Shown one piece after another: positions 1 to 6,362 of a DNA stretch of 35,927 nucleotides (the first letter of the stretch is position 1; every line of letters starts with the position of its first letter). This stretch comes from Marmoricola sp. (GTDB taxonomy: Bacteria > Actinomycetota > Actinomycetes > Propionibacteriales > Nocardioidaceae), in the NCBI GenBank assembly GCA_025964795.1, contig JAOPYC010000003.1, forward strand, positions 1 through 35,927. Reading direction: 5' to 3'. The notes beneath the pieces are model-generated. The model made no database searches, was not told where the DNA came from, and worked only from the letters and a program-made list of their open reading frames with translations. Made by a program: the position numbers and the translations under genes.

Positions 1-718
1 CGTCCATCGGCACCGAGCCCTTGCCCGGCATCCACGTACGCCGGACCTCGTCGTCCAACGACTCCACGTGGATGCCGATGGACCGGGCTCCGGCGTCGTA
101 GAGGTCCTGGATCGTCTGCAGGTCACCCGGCGGCTCGCACTGCACCTGGATGGGCAGGTCGGGCAGCACCTCGCGGACGGCACGCACGCACCGGGCGAGG
201 TGGGTCGCTCCCCGGTCCCGGCCGTTGGAGGTGCCGGTCGTCATCACCATCTGGCTGATGCCGTCCAGGTCGTGCGCGGCCTTCGCGACCTCGGCGATCT
301 GGGCCGGCGACTTCACCGCGGTGGTGGAGCCCTGGTTGAGCGACTCCTCGATGGCGCAGAACCGGCAGCGCTCGGCCTCGTCGTACCGCACGCAGGTCTG
401 CACCACCGTGGTGGCGAGCACGTGCGAGGAGTGCAGCCGCGCGATCTTCTCGTAGGAGATCCCGTCGGCCGTGCTGAGGTCGTAGAAGCGGGGCCGGGCG
501 ACCGACTCCACCCCCAGGCCGGTGTCCGCGCCGTCGAGCAGGAGCTTGCCGCCGTTGACGGTGTAGGGGCTCCGTGGGTTGAGCGGGATCGCAGCGCCGA
601 CGCCGTCCAGCAGGACATGACCGTCGTCGCTGGGTCCCGCCCCGGCGCGCCGGGCGACGGGGGCGTCCAGGAGCCGGATGCCCCGGATCGCCACGTCCAC
701 GCGGGTGTTCGCTGCCAT
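1..718 (-). CDS. MSMEG_0568-family radical SAM protein (Nit1C NitD-like), 3' part cut off
   Basis: The first 239 residues of a radical SAM enzyme are visible; the C-terminus lies beyond the window edge. Cys109, Cys118 and Cys121 form a C-x8-C-x2-C cluster motif (CVRYDEAERCRFC) instead of the usual CxxxCxxC, which together with MVMTTGTSNGRDRGA and QVQCEPPGDL is typical of the MSMEG_0568 family. In known genomes this family sits in the Nit1 cluster (nitrogen starvation; linked to cyanide assimilation in Pseudomonas as Nit1C); its reaction is not established. ATG at 718 is preceded by GAGGGACCGGAG, which overlaps the stop of the upstream gene (10-nt gap), so it is cotranscribed and probably coupled. 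The nitrilase that usually lies between the NitB-like and radical SAM genes is absent here. Confidence 0.88.
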   Translation of the reverse strand, partial: MAANTRVDVAIRGIRLLDAPVARRAGAGPSDDGHVLLDGVGAAIPLNPRSPYTVNGGKLLLDGADTGLGVESVARPRFYDLSTADGISYEKIARLHSSHVLATTVVQTCVRYDEAERCRFCAIEESLNQGSTTAVKSPAQIAEVAKAAHDLDGISQMVMTTGTSNGRDRGATHLARCVRAVREVLPDLPIQVQCEPPGDLQTIQDLYDAGARSIGIHVESLDDEVRRTWMPGKGSVPMD

Positions 719-728
719 CTCCGGTCCC

Positions 729-1253
729 TCAGAGGTTGTAGACGGAGTTGATGATGGCGCCCTTGTTGGCGAAGTGGATGACCGCGTCCTGCACGTCGAG
801 CGGGTGGCAGGGGACGACGCCCTCGATGACGTCCTCCTCGCGGAGACCGTGCAGCGCCAGCCCGAAGCGGCAGCAGAGCACCGTGCCGCCCTCGCTGATG
901 AACGTCTTGATCGAGTCGTTCATGTTCTGGTTGCCGGGAAACGCGGAGTCACCGGTGGTGGGGAAGCCCCGGGTGTCCATGCAGGCGAGGGTGCCCGGGC
1001 CGTAGAAGTAGAGCGTCGTCTCGAAGCCCTTGCGCAGCGCGCGGGTGGCCTGGAGCACGGCGACGAAGCTGACCGAGCTCTCGTGCGGGATGCCGTGCAC
1101 CAGCGTGAGCCAGCTCTGGCCCTCACTGGCCTGGTAGTCCGGGAAGATCTTGGTCGAGCCGTAGAGGTTGGTGCCCTTCTCCTGCGACGGGTGGGGCACC
1201 TCCGAGACGGACTTCTCGATGTTGGCCATGATCTCGTCGTCGAACATCGTCAT
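729..1253 (-). CDS. MSMEG_0572/Sll0783-family nitrogen starvation response protein (Nit1C NitB-like)
   Basis: A 174-aa protein with the highly conserved blocks QEKGTNLYGSTKIFPDYQA, LTLVHGIPHESSVSFVAV, GFPTTGDSAFPG and HPLDVQDAVIHFANKGAII, diagnostic of the MSMEG_0572/Sll0783 family. No signal peptide or membrane segment is visible. The biochemical role is unknown; Sll0783 was noted in Synechocystis as induced by nitrogen starvation, and the family is the first gene of Nit1C clusters. Its length is normal for the family. ATG at 1253 has a good Shine-Dalgarno (AGGAGAAAACCGCG); a second Met lies two codons in. It follows the amidohydrolase gene by 65 bp and precedes the radical SAM gene by 10 bp, so the three form one likely operon. 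Confidence 0.9.
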   Translation of the reverse strand: MTMFDDEIMANIEKSVSEVPHPSQEKGTNLYGSTKIFPDYQASEGQSWLTLVHGIPHESSVSFVAVLQATRALRKGFETTLYFYGPGTLACMDTRGFPTTGDSAFPGNQNMNDSIKTFISEGGTVLCCRFGLALHGLREEDVIEGVVPCHPLDVQDAVIHFANKGAIINSVYNL

Positions 1254-1318
1254 CGCGGTTTTCTCCTGTGTGGGTTGAGGATCCGGGCGGTGCGCTTGCT
1301 GGTGCGGTGGTGCGTCTC

Positions 1319-2140
1319 TCAGCCGTAGAGGGCTTCGAAGTTCTGGTGGAAGAAGGCGTCGGCCAGTGCACCGTCGCCGGCCGCGGCGCGGAGGCGCGCG
1401 TACTCGCCCTCGAAGTCGCCCCAGGGCGCGTCGGTCGCGAACAGGACGCGGTCGTGGCCGAGGCCGCGCTTCTCGATCTCGTGGACCAGCCAGGTCGGGG
1501 CGAAGCCGATCGTCCAGCTGGTGTCGGTGTAGACCTGCTTGCCGCGCTCGATCCAGTCGAAGAAACGACCGCCGATGAGCTTCATGTGACCGCTCATCCC
1601 GCCGCCGAGGTGGACGAGGTGGATCTTGGTGGCGTCGCCGTACTTCTCGACGAGGGTGCCGACCTGGTCGATATCGGAAGCCGCTCCCGGCGAGGTGTGG
1701 ATGTGCACGACGAGGTCGCGCTCGGCGGCCGTCGTGAACAGCCGGTCGAGCTCCACGGCGCAGTCCTCGTCGGTCGGGCTGCCCCCGAGCAGGAAGCTGG
1801 TCTTCAGCGCGGAGACCTCGTGCTCCCCGGCCAGCTCCAGCGCCTCGGTGTTGCGGTCGTGGTCGGAGGACTTCGGCGAGACCCATAGGCCGCAGCGGAT
1901 GCGTTCGTCGCCCTGCGCGGCCTCGAGGGCCAGGTGGTTCAGCTCGAAGGCGACCCCGGGGATCGGTACGCCGTAGTTCGGGAGCACCAGCACCCGGTCG
2001 ATGCCGTCGGCGTCGATCCCGGCCACGAACTCCTTGACGGTCGCGGTCGCCGACAGGTCGGCCCGCATCGGGGCACCACCGTAGAACGGGTACTCGGGAA
2101 GGACCCCGATGTGCCGGTGGCTGTCGAGAACGTCGGGCAT
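1319..2140 (-). CDS. amidohydrolase-family metal-dependent hydrolase (amidohydrolase_2 type)
   Basis: A 273-aa TIM-barrel hydrolase of the amidohydrolase_2 group. Visible metal/catalytic residues are H8 and H10 (DSHRHIG), the later His residues in VVHIHTS and LVHLGGG, and the Asp in FATDAPWG, so the active site looks complete. Substrate cannot be read from sequence. It is the promoter-proximal gene of a run with the Nit1C-like NitB and radical SAM genes, which suggests a role in nitrogen scavenging by C-N hydrolysis. It may stand in for the missing nitrilase, but that is an inference. ATG at 2140 is chosen because the HxH motif lies immediately after it; a TTG at 2146 is in frame. The SD is weak. 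GlnR-like boxes lie upstream. Confidence 0.85.
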   Translation of the reverse strand: MPDVLDSHRHIGVLPEYPFYGGAPMRADLSATATVKEFVAGIDADGIDRVLVLPNYGVPIPGVAFELNHLALEAAQGDERIRCGLWVSPKSSDHDRNTEALELAGEHEVSALKTSFLLGGSPTDEDCAVELDRLFTTAAERDLVVHIHTSPGAASDIDQVGTLVEKYGDATKIHLVHLGGGMSGHMKLIGGRFFDWIERGKQVYTDTSWTIGFAPTWLVHEIEKRGLGHDRVLFATDAPWGDFEGEYARLRAAAGDGALADAFFHQNFEALYG

Positions 2141-2163
2141 GCCCAAGAGCCAACGCCCACGCT

Positions 2164-2179
2164 GTTTCCGGGTGGTAAC
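2164..2179 (-). promoter_or_regulatory. GlnR-like box 1, GTTAC-N6-GAAAC
   Basis: Minus-strand GTTACCACCCGGAAAC fits the actinobacterial GlnR consensus gTnAC-N6-GaAAC. It lies 23 bp before the amidohydrolase start, upstream of an operon of nitrogen-starvation-type genes, so the function of the operon and the motif agree. Such a short motif can occur by chance; binding is an inference. Confidence 0.5.
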
Positions 2180-2216
2180 GGCTGGACTAAGAACGTGGAA
2201 CCAGAACCCGGATCGT

Positions 2217-2232
2217 GTTGTGGCCGGGTAAC
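2217..2232 (-). promoter_or_regulatory. GlnR-like box 2, GTTAC-N6-ACAAC
   Basis: A second, weaker copy of the GlnR half-site pattern in the same orientation, GTTACCCGGCCACAAC, begins 53 bp from box 1 (about five helical turns). If a TAGTCC at 2184-2189 is the -10, this box is centred near -48, a usual position for an activator, and box 1 would lie around the start of transcription. Confidence 0.35.
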
Positions 2233-2260
2233 CGCGGTCATTGATCGACCGCGAGGGAGG

Positions 2261-2464
2261 TCAGCGGGACGGCAGGCGCAGGTAGCCGGCGAGCGAGACG
2301 ACCGCCAGGGACAGCCCGGCGATGACGGCGCCGTCCTGCTTCCCGTCGTCGCCGCGATCAGCGAGCACGGCGCCGACCGAGAGGTGCGAGAGCACCGAGC
2401 CGATGCTCAGGAACGAGTTCGTCGACGCCAGCGACCAGGCGGACCCCAGGTCCTTGCTCTTCAC
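2261..2464 (-). CDS. small LSIGS-motif membrane protein, hypothetical
   Basis: A 67-aa protein from GTG 2464 (71 aa from TTG 2476, which has GGAG just upstream). The N-terminal half carries the pattern SLASTNSFLSIGSVLSHLSVG, resembling the Ser/Gly-rich SIGS repeats of some actinobacterial membrane proteins. The C-terminal half has one hydrophobic segment (GAVIAGLSLAVVSLAGYL) and ends RLPSR. The two parts are joined by a charged linker DRGDDGKQD. No enzyme motif is seen and the function is unknown. It is divergent from the crotonase gene and lies 120 bp upstream of the amidohydrolase on the same strand. It could be a remnant of a longer repeat protein. The start codon is uncertain. Confidence 0.5.
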   Translation of the reverse strand: MKSKDLGSAWSLASTNSFLSIGSVLSHLSVGAVLADRGDDGKQDGAVIAGLSLAVVSLAGYLRLPSR

Positions 2465-2485
2465 CAGTGCGGGCAAGGCTCCAGT

Positions 2486-2515
2486 CTGACCGGTCCGGGC
2501 GCTGCCGCCTAGGGT
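2486..2515 (+). promoter_or_regulatory. leaderless-type promoter of the crotonase gene
   Basis: CTGACC (2486-2491), an 18-nt spacer, then TAGGGT (2510-2515), with 7 nt to the ATG at 2523. No Shine-Dalgarno is present, so transcription probably begins at or next to the start codon. Confidence 0.5.
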
Positions 2516-2522
2516 CGGCTGC

Positions 2523-3302
2523 ATGAGCGTCCACGTCACCACGAACGGCCCGGTCACCATCGTGACGATCGACCGACCGAAGGCTCGCAACGCCGTCGAC
2601 GGCCCGACGGCCAGCGCCCTGGCCGCCGCGTTCCGGGACTTCGACGCCGACCCCGAGGCGGCGGTCGCCGTCCTCACCGGGGCCGGAGGGACCTTCTGCG
2701 CCGGAGCCGACCTGAAGGCGATCGGCACGGAGCGGGGCAACCGGGTGGAGTCGCCTCGCTCCGGCGCCGACGGGCCGATGGGCCCGACCCGGATGCGCCT
2801 GTCCAAGCCGGTGATCGCCGCCCTCGAGGGCCACGCCGTGGCCGGCGGGCTGGAGCTGGCCCTGTGGGCCGACCTGCGCGTCGCCGCGGACGACGCGGTG
2901 CTTGGGGTGTTCTGCCGGCGCTGGGGCGTGCCGCTGATCGACGGCGGCACGGTGCGCCTGGCGCGGCTGATCGGTCAGTCACGCGCGATGGACCTGGTCC
3001 TGACGGGGCGAGCGGTCGAGGCGGGTGAGGCATACGCGTTCGGGCTGGTCAACCGGCTCTGCGGGCCGGGTGAGGCCCTTGCGTCAGCGGTCGCGCTGGC
3101 GCACGAGCTCGCGGCCCTGCCGCAGGTGTGCCTGCGTGAGGACCGGCTCAGCCTGCTGGACCAGTGGGGCCTCAGCGAGGAGGACGCGCTGGGCGTCGAG
3201 CTGACCCACGGCCTGGTGTCGCTGGCTTCGGACGCTCTGGCGGGCGCGGCTCGGTTCGCGGGCGGCGCCGGTCGGCACGGAGCGCCGGACTCGACTCGGT
3301 GA
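2523..3302 (+). CDS. enoyl-CoA hydratase/isomerase (crotonase) family protein
   Basis: A 259-aa crotonase-fold protein, normal family length. The oxyanion-hole segments are visible as GTFCAGADLKAI (about residues 57-68) and GHAVAGGLELALWADLRVA (about 101-119), whose Glu corresponds to Glu144 of rat mitochondrial hydratase. At the position of the second catalytic acid (Glu164) the sequence reads FCRRWGVPLIDGGT, giving Cys/Arg instead of Glu, so classic hydration of 2-enoyl-CoA is doubtful. This FCRRWGVPL variant is common in actinobacteria and its reaction is unclear. It acts on an acyl-CoA in the cytosol, by family. The gene stands alone, divergent from the small membrane protein, and is followed by a strong hairpin. 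Confidence 0.85.
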   Translation: MSVHVTTNGPVTIVTIDRPKARNAVDGPTASALAAAFRDFDADPEAAVAVLTGAGGTFCAGADLKAIGTERGNRVESPRSGADGPMGPTRMRLSKPVIAALEGHAVAGGLELALWADLRVAADDAVLGVFCRRWGVPLIDGGTVRLARLIGQSRAMDLVLTGRAVEAGEAYAFGLVNRLCGPGEALASAVALAHELAALPQVCLREDRLSLLDQWGLSEEDALGVELTHGLVSLASDALAGAARFAGGAGRHGAPDSTR

Positions 3303-3350
3303 GGGTCGGTCGTCGGTAGGTCAGCGTCGTACCGGCTCCGGGAGGTGCAA

Positions 3351-3377
3351 AGCTCCCCGCCCGTCGGACGGGGAGCT
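3351..3377. terminator. hairpin between convergent crotonase and bldC genes
   Basis: AGCTCCCCG (3351-3359) pairs perfectly with CGGGGAGCT (3369-3377) over a 9-nt loop. It lies 49 bp after the crotonase stop and 44 bp after the bldC stop, so it can serve both strands. No T-run is seen, as is common in GC-rich actinobacteria. Confidence 0.65.
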
Positions 3378-3420
3378 CATGACACAGTTGTCCGCCGGGG
3401 GGCCGGACAGCTGGGACGAT

Positions 3421-3633
3421 TCAGTCGCGGGCGCTGCGCTGAGCGGGGATGACGTCGCCCAGCAGTTCCTTGACCTCGGACTCGCGGTAGCGGCGGTGGC
3501 CGCCCAGCGTGCGAATAGCGCTCAACTTGCCGGCCTTCGCCCAACGTGTGACCGTCTTCGGGTCCACGCGGAACATGGCGGCCACCTCAGCAGGCGTGAG
3601 GAGGGATTCTGTTTCGGTCGGTCGCGTTACCAC
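3421..3633 (-). CDS. bldC: BldC-family MerR-like DNA-binding protein
   Basis: A 70-aa protein almost identical in its core to Streptomyces BldC: LLTPAEVAAMFRVDPKTVTR followed by WAKAGKLSAIRTLGGHRRYRE. It is a winged helix-turn-helix with no effector domain, the full normal length. In Streptomyces BldC binds head-to-tail on direct repeats and holds back the onset of development; the role in a non-sporulating relative is not known. GTG at 3633 is preceded by GGGGAG at a proper distance. It is divergent from the branched-chain amino acid dehydrogenase gene, the same neighbourhood I recall from Streptomyces, which supports vertical descent and not transfer. The divergent intergenic region is AT-rich for this genome (about 3690-3745). 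Confidence 0.93.
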   Translation of the reverse strand: MVTRPTETESLLTPAEVAAMFRVDPKTVTRWAKAGKLSAIRTLGGHRRYRESEVKELLGDVIPAQRSARD

Positions 3634-3765
3634 GGCGCTCCCCTTTGGTACTTGACTTCTGAGCTCCTTGCTCTGTCCTCGACTATGCCACCGGCATTGG
3701 TAGTAGGAAACATGAAATGTCCGGATTCTTTAAAACGGCCGTAAATCGGGCGATGTAGTCTAGAC

Positions 3766-3788
3766 CAGTCAGGATCCACGCTTGACTG
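3766..3788. promoter_or_regulatory. inverted repeat upstream of the valine/leucine dehydrogenase gene
   Basis: CAGTCA (3766-3771) and TGACTG (3783-3788) form a perfect 6-bp inverted repeat with an 11-bp spacer, and the right arm overlaps a TTGACT that could be a -35. A TAGTCT -10-like hexamer lies just before it (3756-3761). It may be a regulator site; the arms are short. Confidence 0.3.
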
Positions 3789-3858
3789 ACCTGTCGAAAA
3801 CGTGCAATCGGCCCAAGTGCGACATATCCGTAAGGCTATCCCCCGGCAGGAGACAACC

Positions 3859-4914
3859 GTGTTCGACCAGCTGAGCGGCCACGAGCAGGTCGTGGTCTGC
3901 CAGGACGAGCGCAGCGGCCTCCGCGCGCTGATCGCGATCCACTCGACCGCTCGCGGTCCGGCGCTCGGCGGGACGCGTTTCCACCCCTACGCGAGCGACG
4001 CCGACGCCGTGCGCGACGTGCTCAACCTCTCGCGCGGGATGTCCTACAAGGCAGCTCTCGCCGGTCTCGACCTCGGCGGCGGCAAGGCGGTCATCATCGG
4101 CGACCCGCACACGGACAAGACCCCGGCGCTGCTGCGCGCCTATGGGCGGTTCGTGCAGTCGCTGAACGGCCGTTACTACACCGCCTGCGACGTCGGCACC
4201 TACTCCGAGGACATGGACGTCATCGCGGAGGAGTCCCGCTTCGTCACCGGTCGCACGGTCGCGCACGGCGGGGCCGGCGACTCCTCCGTGCTCACGGCGT
4301 ACGGCGTGTTCCAGGGCATGCGCGCCGCCGCGGAGGCGACGTGGGGCGCCCCGACCCTGCACGGCCGCACGGTCGGGGTCGCCGGGGTCGGCAAGGTCGG
4401 GCACCACCTGGTGGAGCACCTGCTCGAGGACGGGGCCGAGGTCGTGGTCACCGACGTCCACGAGCCGTCGGTGCGGCGTGTCCTGGACGCCCACCCGGAG
4501 GTGCGCACCGCGCCTGACACGGCCGCCCTGGTCGGCTCGGCCCTGGACGTGTACGCCCCCTGCGCCCTGGGGGACGCCCTGACCGACGAGGTCGTCGCCG
4601 TGCTCAGTGCGAGGATCGTGTGCGGTGCCGCCAACAACCAGCTGGCCCACCCTGGGGTGGAGAAGGAGCTCGACGACCGCGGGATCCTCTACGCACCGGA
4701 CTACGTCGTCAACGCCGGCGGGCTGATCCAGGTGGCCGACGAGCTCCACGGCTTCGACTTCGAGCGCGCTCGCGAGCGCGCCAGTCACATCCTGGACACC
4801 ACCCGAGAGGTGTTCGCCCTCGCGGCGACCGACGGAGTGCCTCCCGCCGTCGCCGCAGACCGGATCGCCGAGCAGCGGATGACGATCGGTGACCGCGAGA
4901 TCTGGCTTCCCTGA
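3859..4914 (+). CDS. vdh: valine/leucine dehydrogenase (Glu/Leu/Phe/Val dehydrogenase family)
   Basis: A 351-aa cytosolic NAD-dependent amino acid dehydrogenase that deaminates branched-chain amino acids to 2-oxo acids and ammonia. The N-terminal domain has [12 protein letters not shown] and [19 protein letters not shown], where the first Lys is the catalytic lysine and GGGK is the family motif. The C-terminal domain has the Rossmann motif GVAGVGKVG and later AANNQLAHP and [11 protein letters not shown]. Length is normal. GTG at 3859 is chosen because CAGGAG lies 6 nt before it; the frame stays open upstream without an SD. Whether Val or Leu is preferred cannot be read. It is divergent from bldC and ends 36 bp before the convergent DUF3073 gene. 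Confidence 0.92.
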   Translation: MFDQLSGHEQVVVCQDERSGLRALIAIHSTARGPALGGTRFHPYASDADAVRDVLNLSRGMSYKAALAGLDLGGGKAVIIGDPHTDKTPALLRAYGRFVQSLNGRYYTACDVGTYSEDMDVIAEESRFVTGRTVAHGGAGDSSVLTAYGVFQGMRAAAEATWGAPTLHGRTVGVAGVGKVGHHLVEHLLEDGAEVVVTDVHEPSVRRVLDAHPEVRTAPDTAALVGSALDVYAPCALGDALTDEVVAVLSARIVCGAANNQLAHPGVEKELDDRGILYAPDYVVNAGGLIQVADELHGFDFERARERASHILDTTREVFALAATDGVPPAVAADRIAEQRMTIGDREIWLP

Positions 4915-4950
4915 CCGCAGGGTCAGGACGAGGAGCTGGTGGAGACCGGG

Positions 4951-5151
4951 TCAGTCGCGAGAGGTGGAGTCGGAGTAGTCCGACCACTTGTCGTACTCGT
5001 CGGACTCCTCAACAGGCTCGGGACGGCTGGCCGGAGCCGAGTCGTTCCCGTGGAGTTCCTGGGCAAGCGACGCGAAGTCCGTCTCGTGAGACTGGTACTT
5101 CAGCTCGCGAGCAACCTTGGTCTGCTTCGCCTTTGCACGGCCGCGCCCCAT
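4951..5151 (-). CDS. DUF3073 family protein
   Basis: A 66-aa protein beginning MGRGRAKAKQTKVARELKY, with a basic N-terminus and an acidic, tyrosine-rich tail (DEYDKWSDYSD). This is the DUF3073 pattern found in nearly all actinobacteria, usually next to purM as it is here (141 bp from the purM stop). No function is known; the charge distribution would suit nucleic-acid or ribosome contact, but that is a guess. ATG at 5151 has a purine-rich stretch (GAGGGGG) upstream. Length is typical and nothing is missing. Confidence 0.9.
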   Translation of the reverse strand: MGRGRAKAKQTKVARELKYQSHETDFASLAQELHGNDSAPASRPEPVEESDEYDKWSDYSDSTSRD

Positions 5152-5291
5152 GGGTGGCCCCCTCGCACGTATGGCCGGCGCCCCGCAGGACTGCCGGTCG
5201 GAGTTGTCTGTTCGTGACCCAACCCTAACCGGCCGGTGGTGATTCCCGCACGTCGGCCCGCAGACTGGGCGTCAGATTCTGAGCCGGCCGT

Positions 5292-6362
5292 TCAGGGGTG
5301 GTCGCCGTGCAGCGTGACCCGTCCGCGGTCGTCGAAGGAGTCGTCGGCCCCGGCCGTCTCCACGGTGCCGGCCACCCAGGCGTCGAAGCCGTGCCCGGCC
5401 AGCAGCGAGATGGCGCGGTCGGCGTCACTCGCCGCGGTCAGGGAGACCATGCCGACGCCGCAGTTGAGCGTGCGCTCGAGGTCCTCGCGCGCGACGCCAC
5501 CGGTCTCGGCCACGAGGCGGAAGATCGGCGGCAGCGTCCACGTGGTGCGGTCCAGGCGCGCCGCGAGCTCGACGGGCAGCACCCGCTCCAGGTTGGCGGC
5601 CAGCCCGCCCCCGGTGATGTGCGACATCGCGTGGGTCTCGGTGTTCTTGGCGAGGTCGAGGCAGGCCTTGGCGTAGATGCGGGTGGGCTCGAGGAGCTCC
5701 TCCCCCAGGGTGCGACCGAGGTCGTCGACGTACTCGTCGAGGGCGCGCTTGCCCTCCTCGAGGAGCACGTGGCGCACCAGGGAGTAGCCGTTGGAGTGCA
5801 GGCCGCTGGAGGCCATCGCGATCACCACGTCCCCGGGACGGACCCGTCCGGGACCGAGCAGCTGGCTGGCCTCCACGACGCCGGTGGTGGACCCGGCGAC
5901 GTCGTACTCGTCGGGGCCGAGCAGCCCGGGGTGCTCGGCGGTCTCGCCGCCGATCAGGCCGCAGCCGGCGGCCACGCACGCCTCGGCGATGCCCTTGACG
6001 ATGGCCGCGATCCGTTCGGGTACGACGCGACCGGTGGCGATGTAGTCGGTCAGGAAGAGCGGCTCGGCCCCGCAGACGACCAGGTCGTCGACGAGCATGC
6101 CGACCAGGTCGAAGCCGATGGTGTCGTGCTTGTCGAGCGCCTGGGCGATCGCGACCTTGGTCCCGACCCCGTCGGCCGAGCTGGCCAGCAGCGGTCGCTC
6201 GTAGGACTTCAGGAGGCTGGCGTCGAAGAGCCCGGCGAACCCGCCGATCCCGCCGATCATCTCGGGGCGACGGGCCTGGTCGACCCACACCTTCATCAGC
6301 TCGACGGCCTTGTCGCCGGCCTCGATGGAGACGCCGGCCGCCTCGTACGTCGCGCCGGTCAC
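5292..6362 (-). CDS. purM: phosphoribosylformylglycinamidine cyclo-ligase (AIR synthetase)
   Basis: A 356-aa enzyme that closes the imidazole ring in purine synthesis: FGAM + ATP to AIR. Recognisable blocks are YEAAGVSIEAGDKAVELMK at the N-terminus, SSADGVGTKVAIAQALDKHD, GFDLVGMLVDDLVVCGAEPL, GGETAEHPGLL, SSGLHSNGYSLVR and ITGGGLAANLERVLP, in normal order. GTG at 6362 forms a GTGA overlap with the purF stop (TGA 6359-6361), so translation is coupled to purF. No independent SD is clear. It ends 140 bp before DUF3073. The purF-purM-DUF3073 order matches that known in Streptomyces and Mycobacterium. Confidence 0.97.
   Translation of the reverse strand: MTGATYEAAGVSIEAGDKAVELMKVWVDQARRPEMIGGIGGFAGLFDASLLKSYERPLLASSADGVGTKVAIAQALDKHDTIGFDLVGMLVDDLVVCGAEPLFLTDYIATGRVVPERIAAIVKGIAEACVAAGCGLIGGETAEHPGLLGPDEYDVAGSTTGVVEASQLLGPGRVRPGDVVIAMASSGLHSNGYSLVRHVLLEEGKRALDEYVDDLGRTLGEELLEPTRIYAKACLDLAKNTETHAMSHITGGGLAANLERVLPVELAARLDRTTWTLPPIFRLVAETGGVAREDLERTLNCGVGMVSLTAASDADRAISLLAGHGFDAWVAGTVETAGADDSFDDRGRVTLHGDHP

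Noticed and set aside
3303..3350. Possible small gene between the crotonase stop and the hairpin
   Set aside because: Too short, with no start codon followed by a useful frame.
3395..3415. Second hairpin TGTCCG-N9-CGGACA near the bldC 3' end
   Set aside because: The 6-bp stem with a 9-nt loop is weak next to the 9-bp hairpin already listed, so it is not given its own feature.
3769..4788. 339-codon minus-strand frame opposite the valine/leucine dehydrogenase gene
   Set aside because: Shadow of a well-supported enzyme; no motif and no ribosome-binding site.
5229..5240. ACCGGCCGGT palindrome between purM and DUF3073
   Set aside because: Short GC-only palindromes are frequent by chance at this base composition, and no other element supports it.
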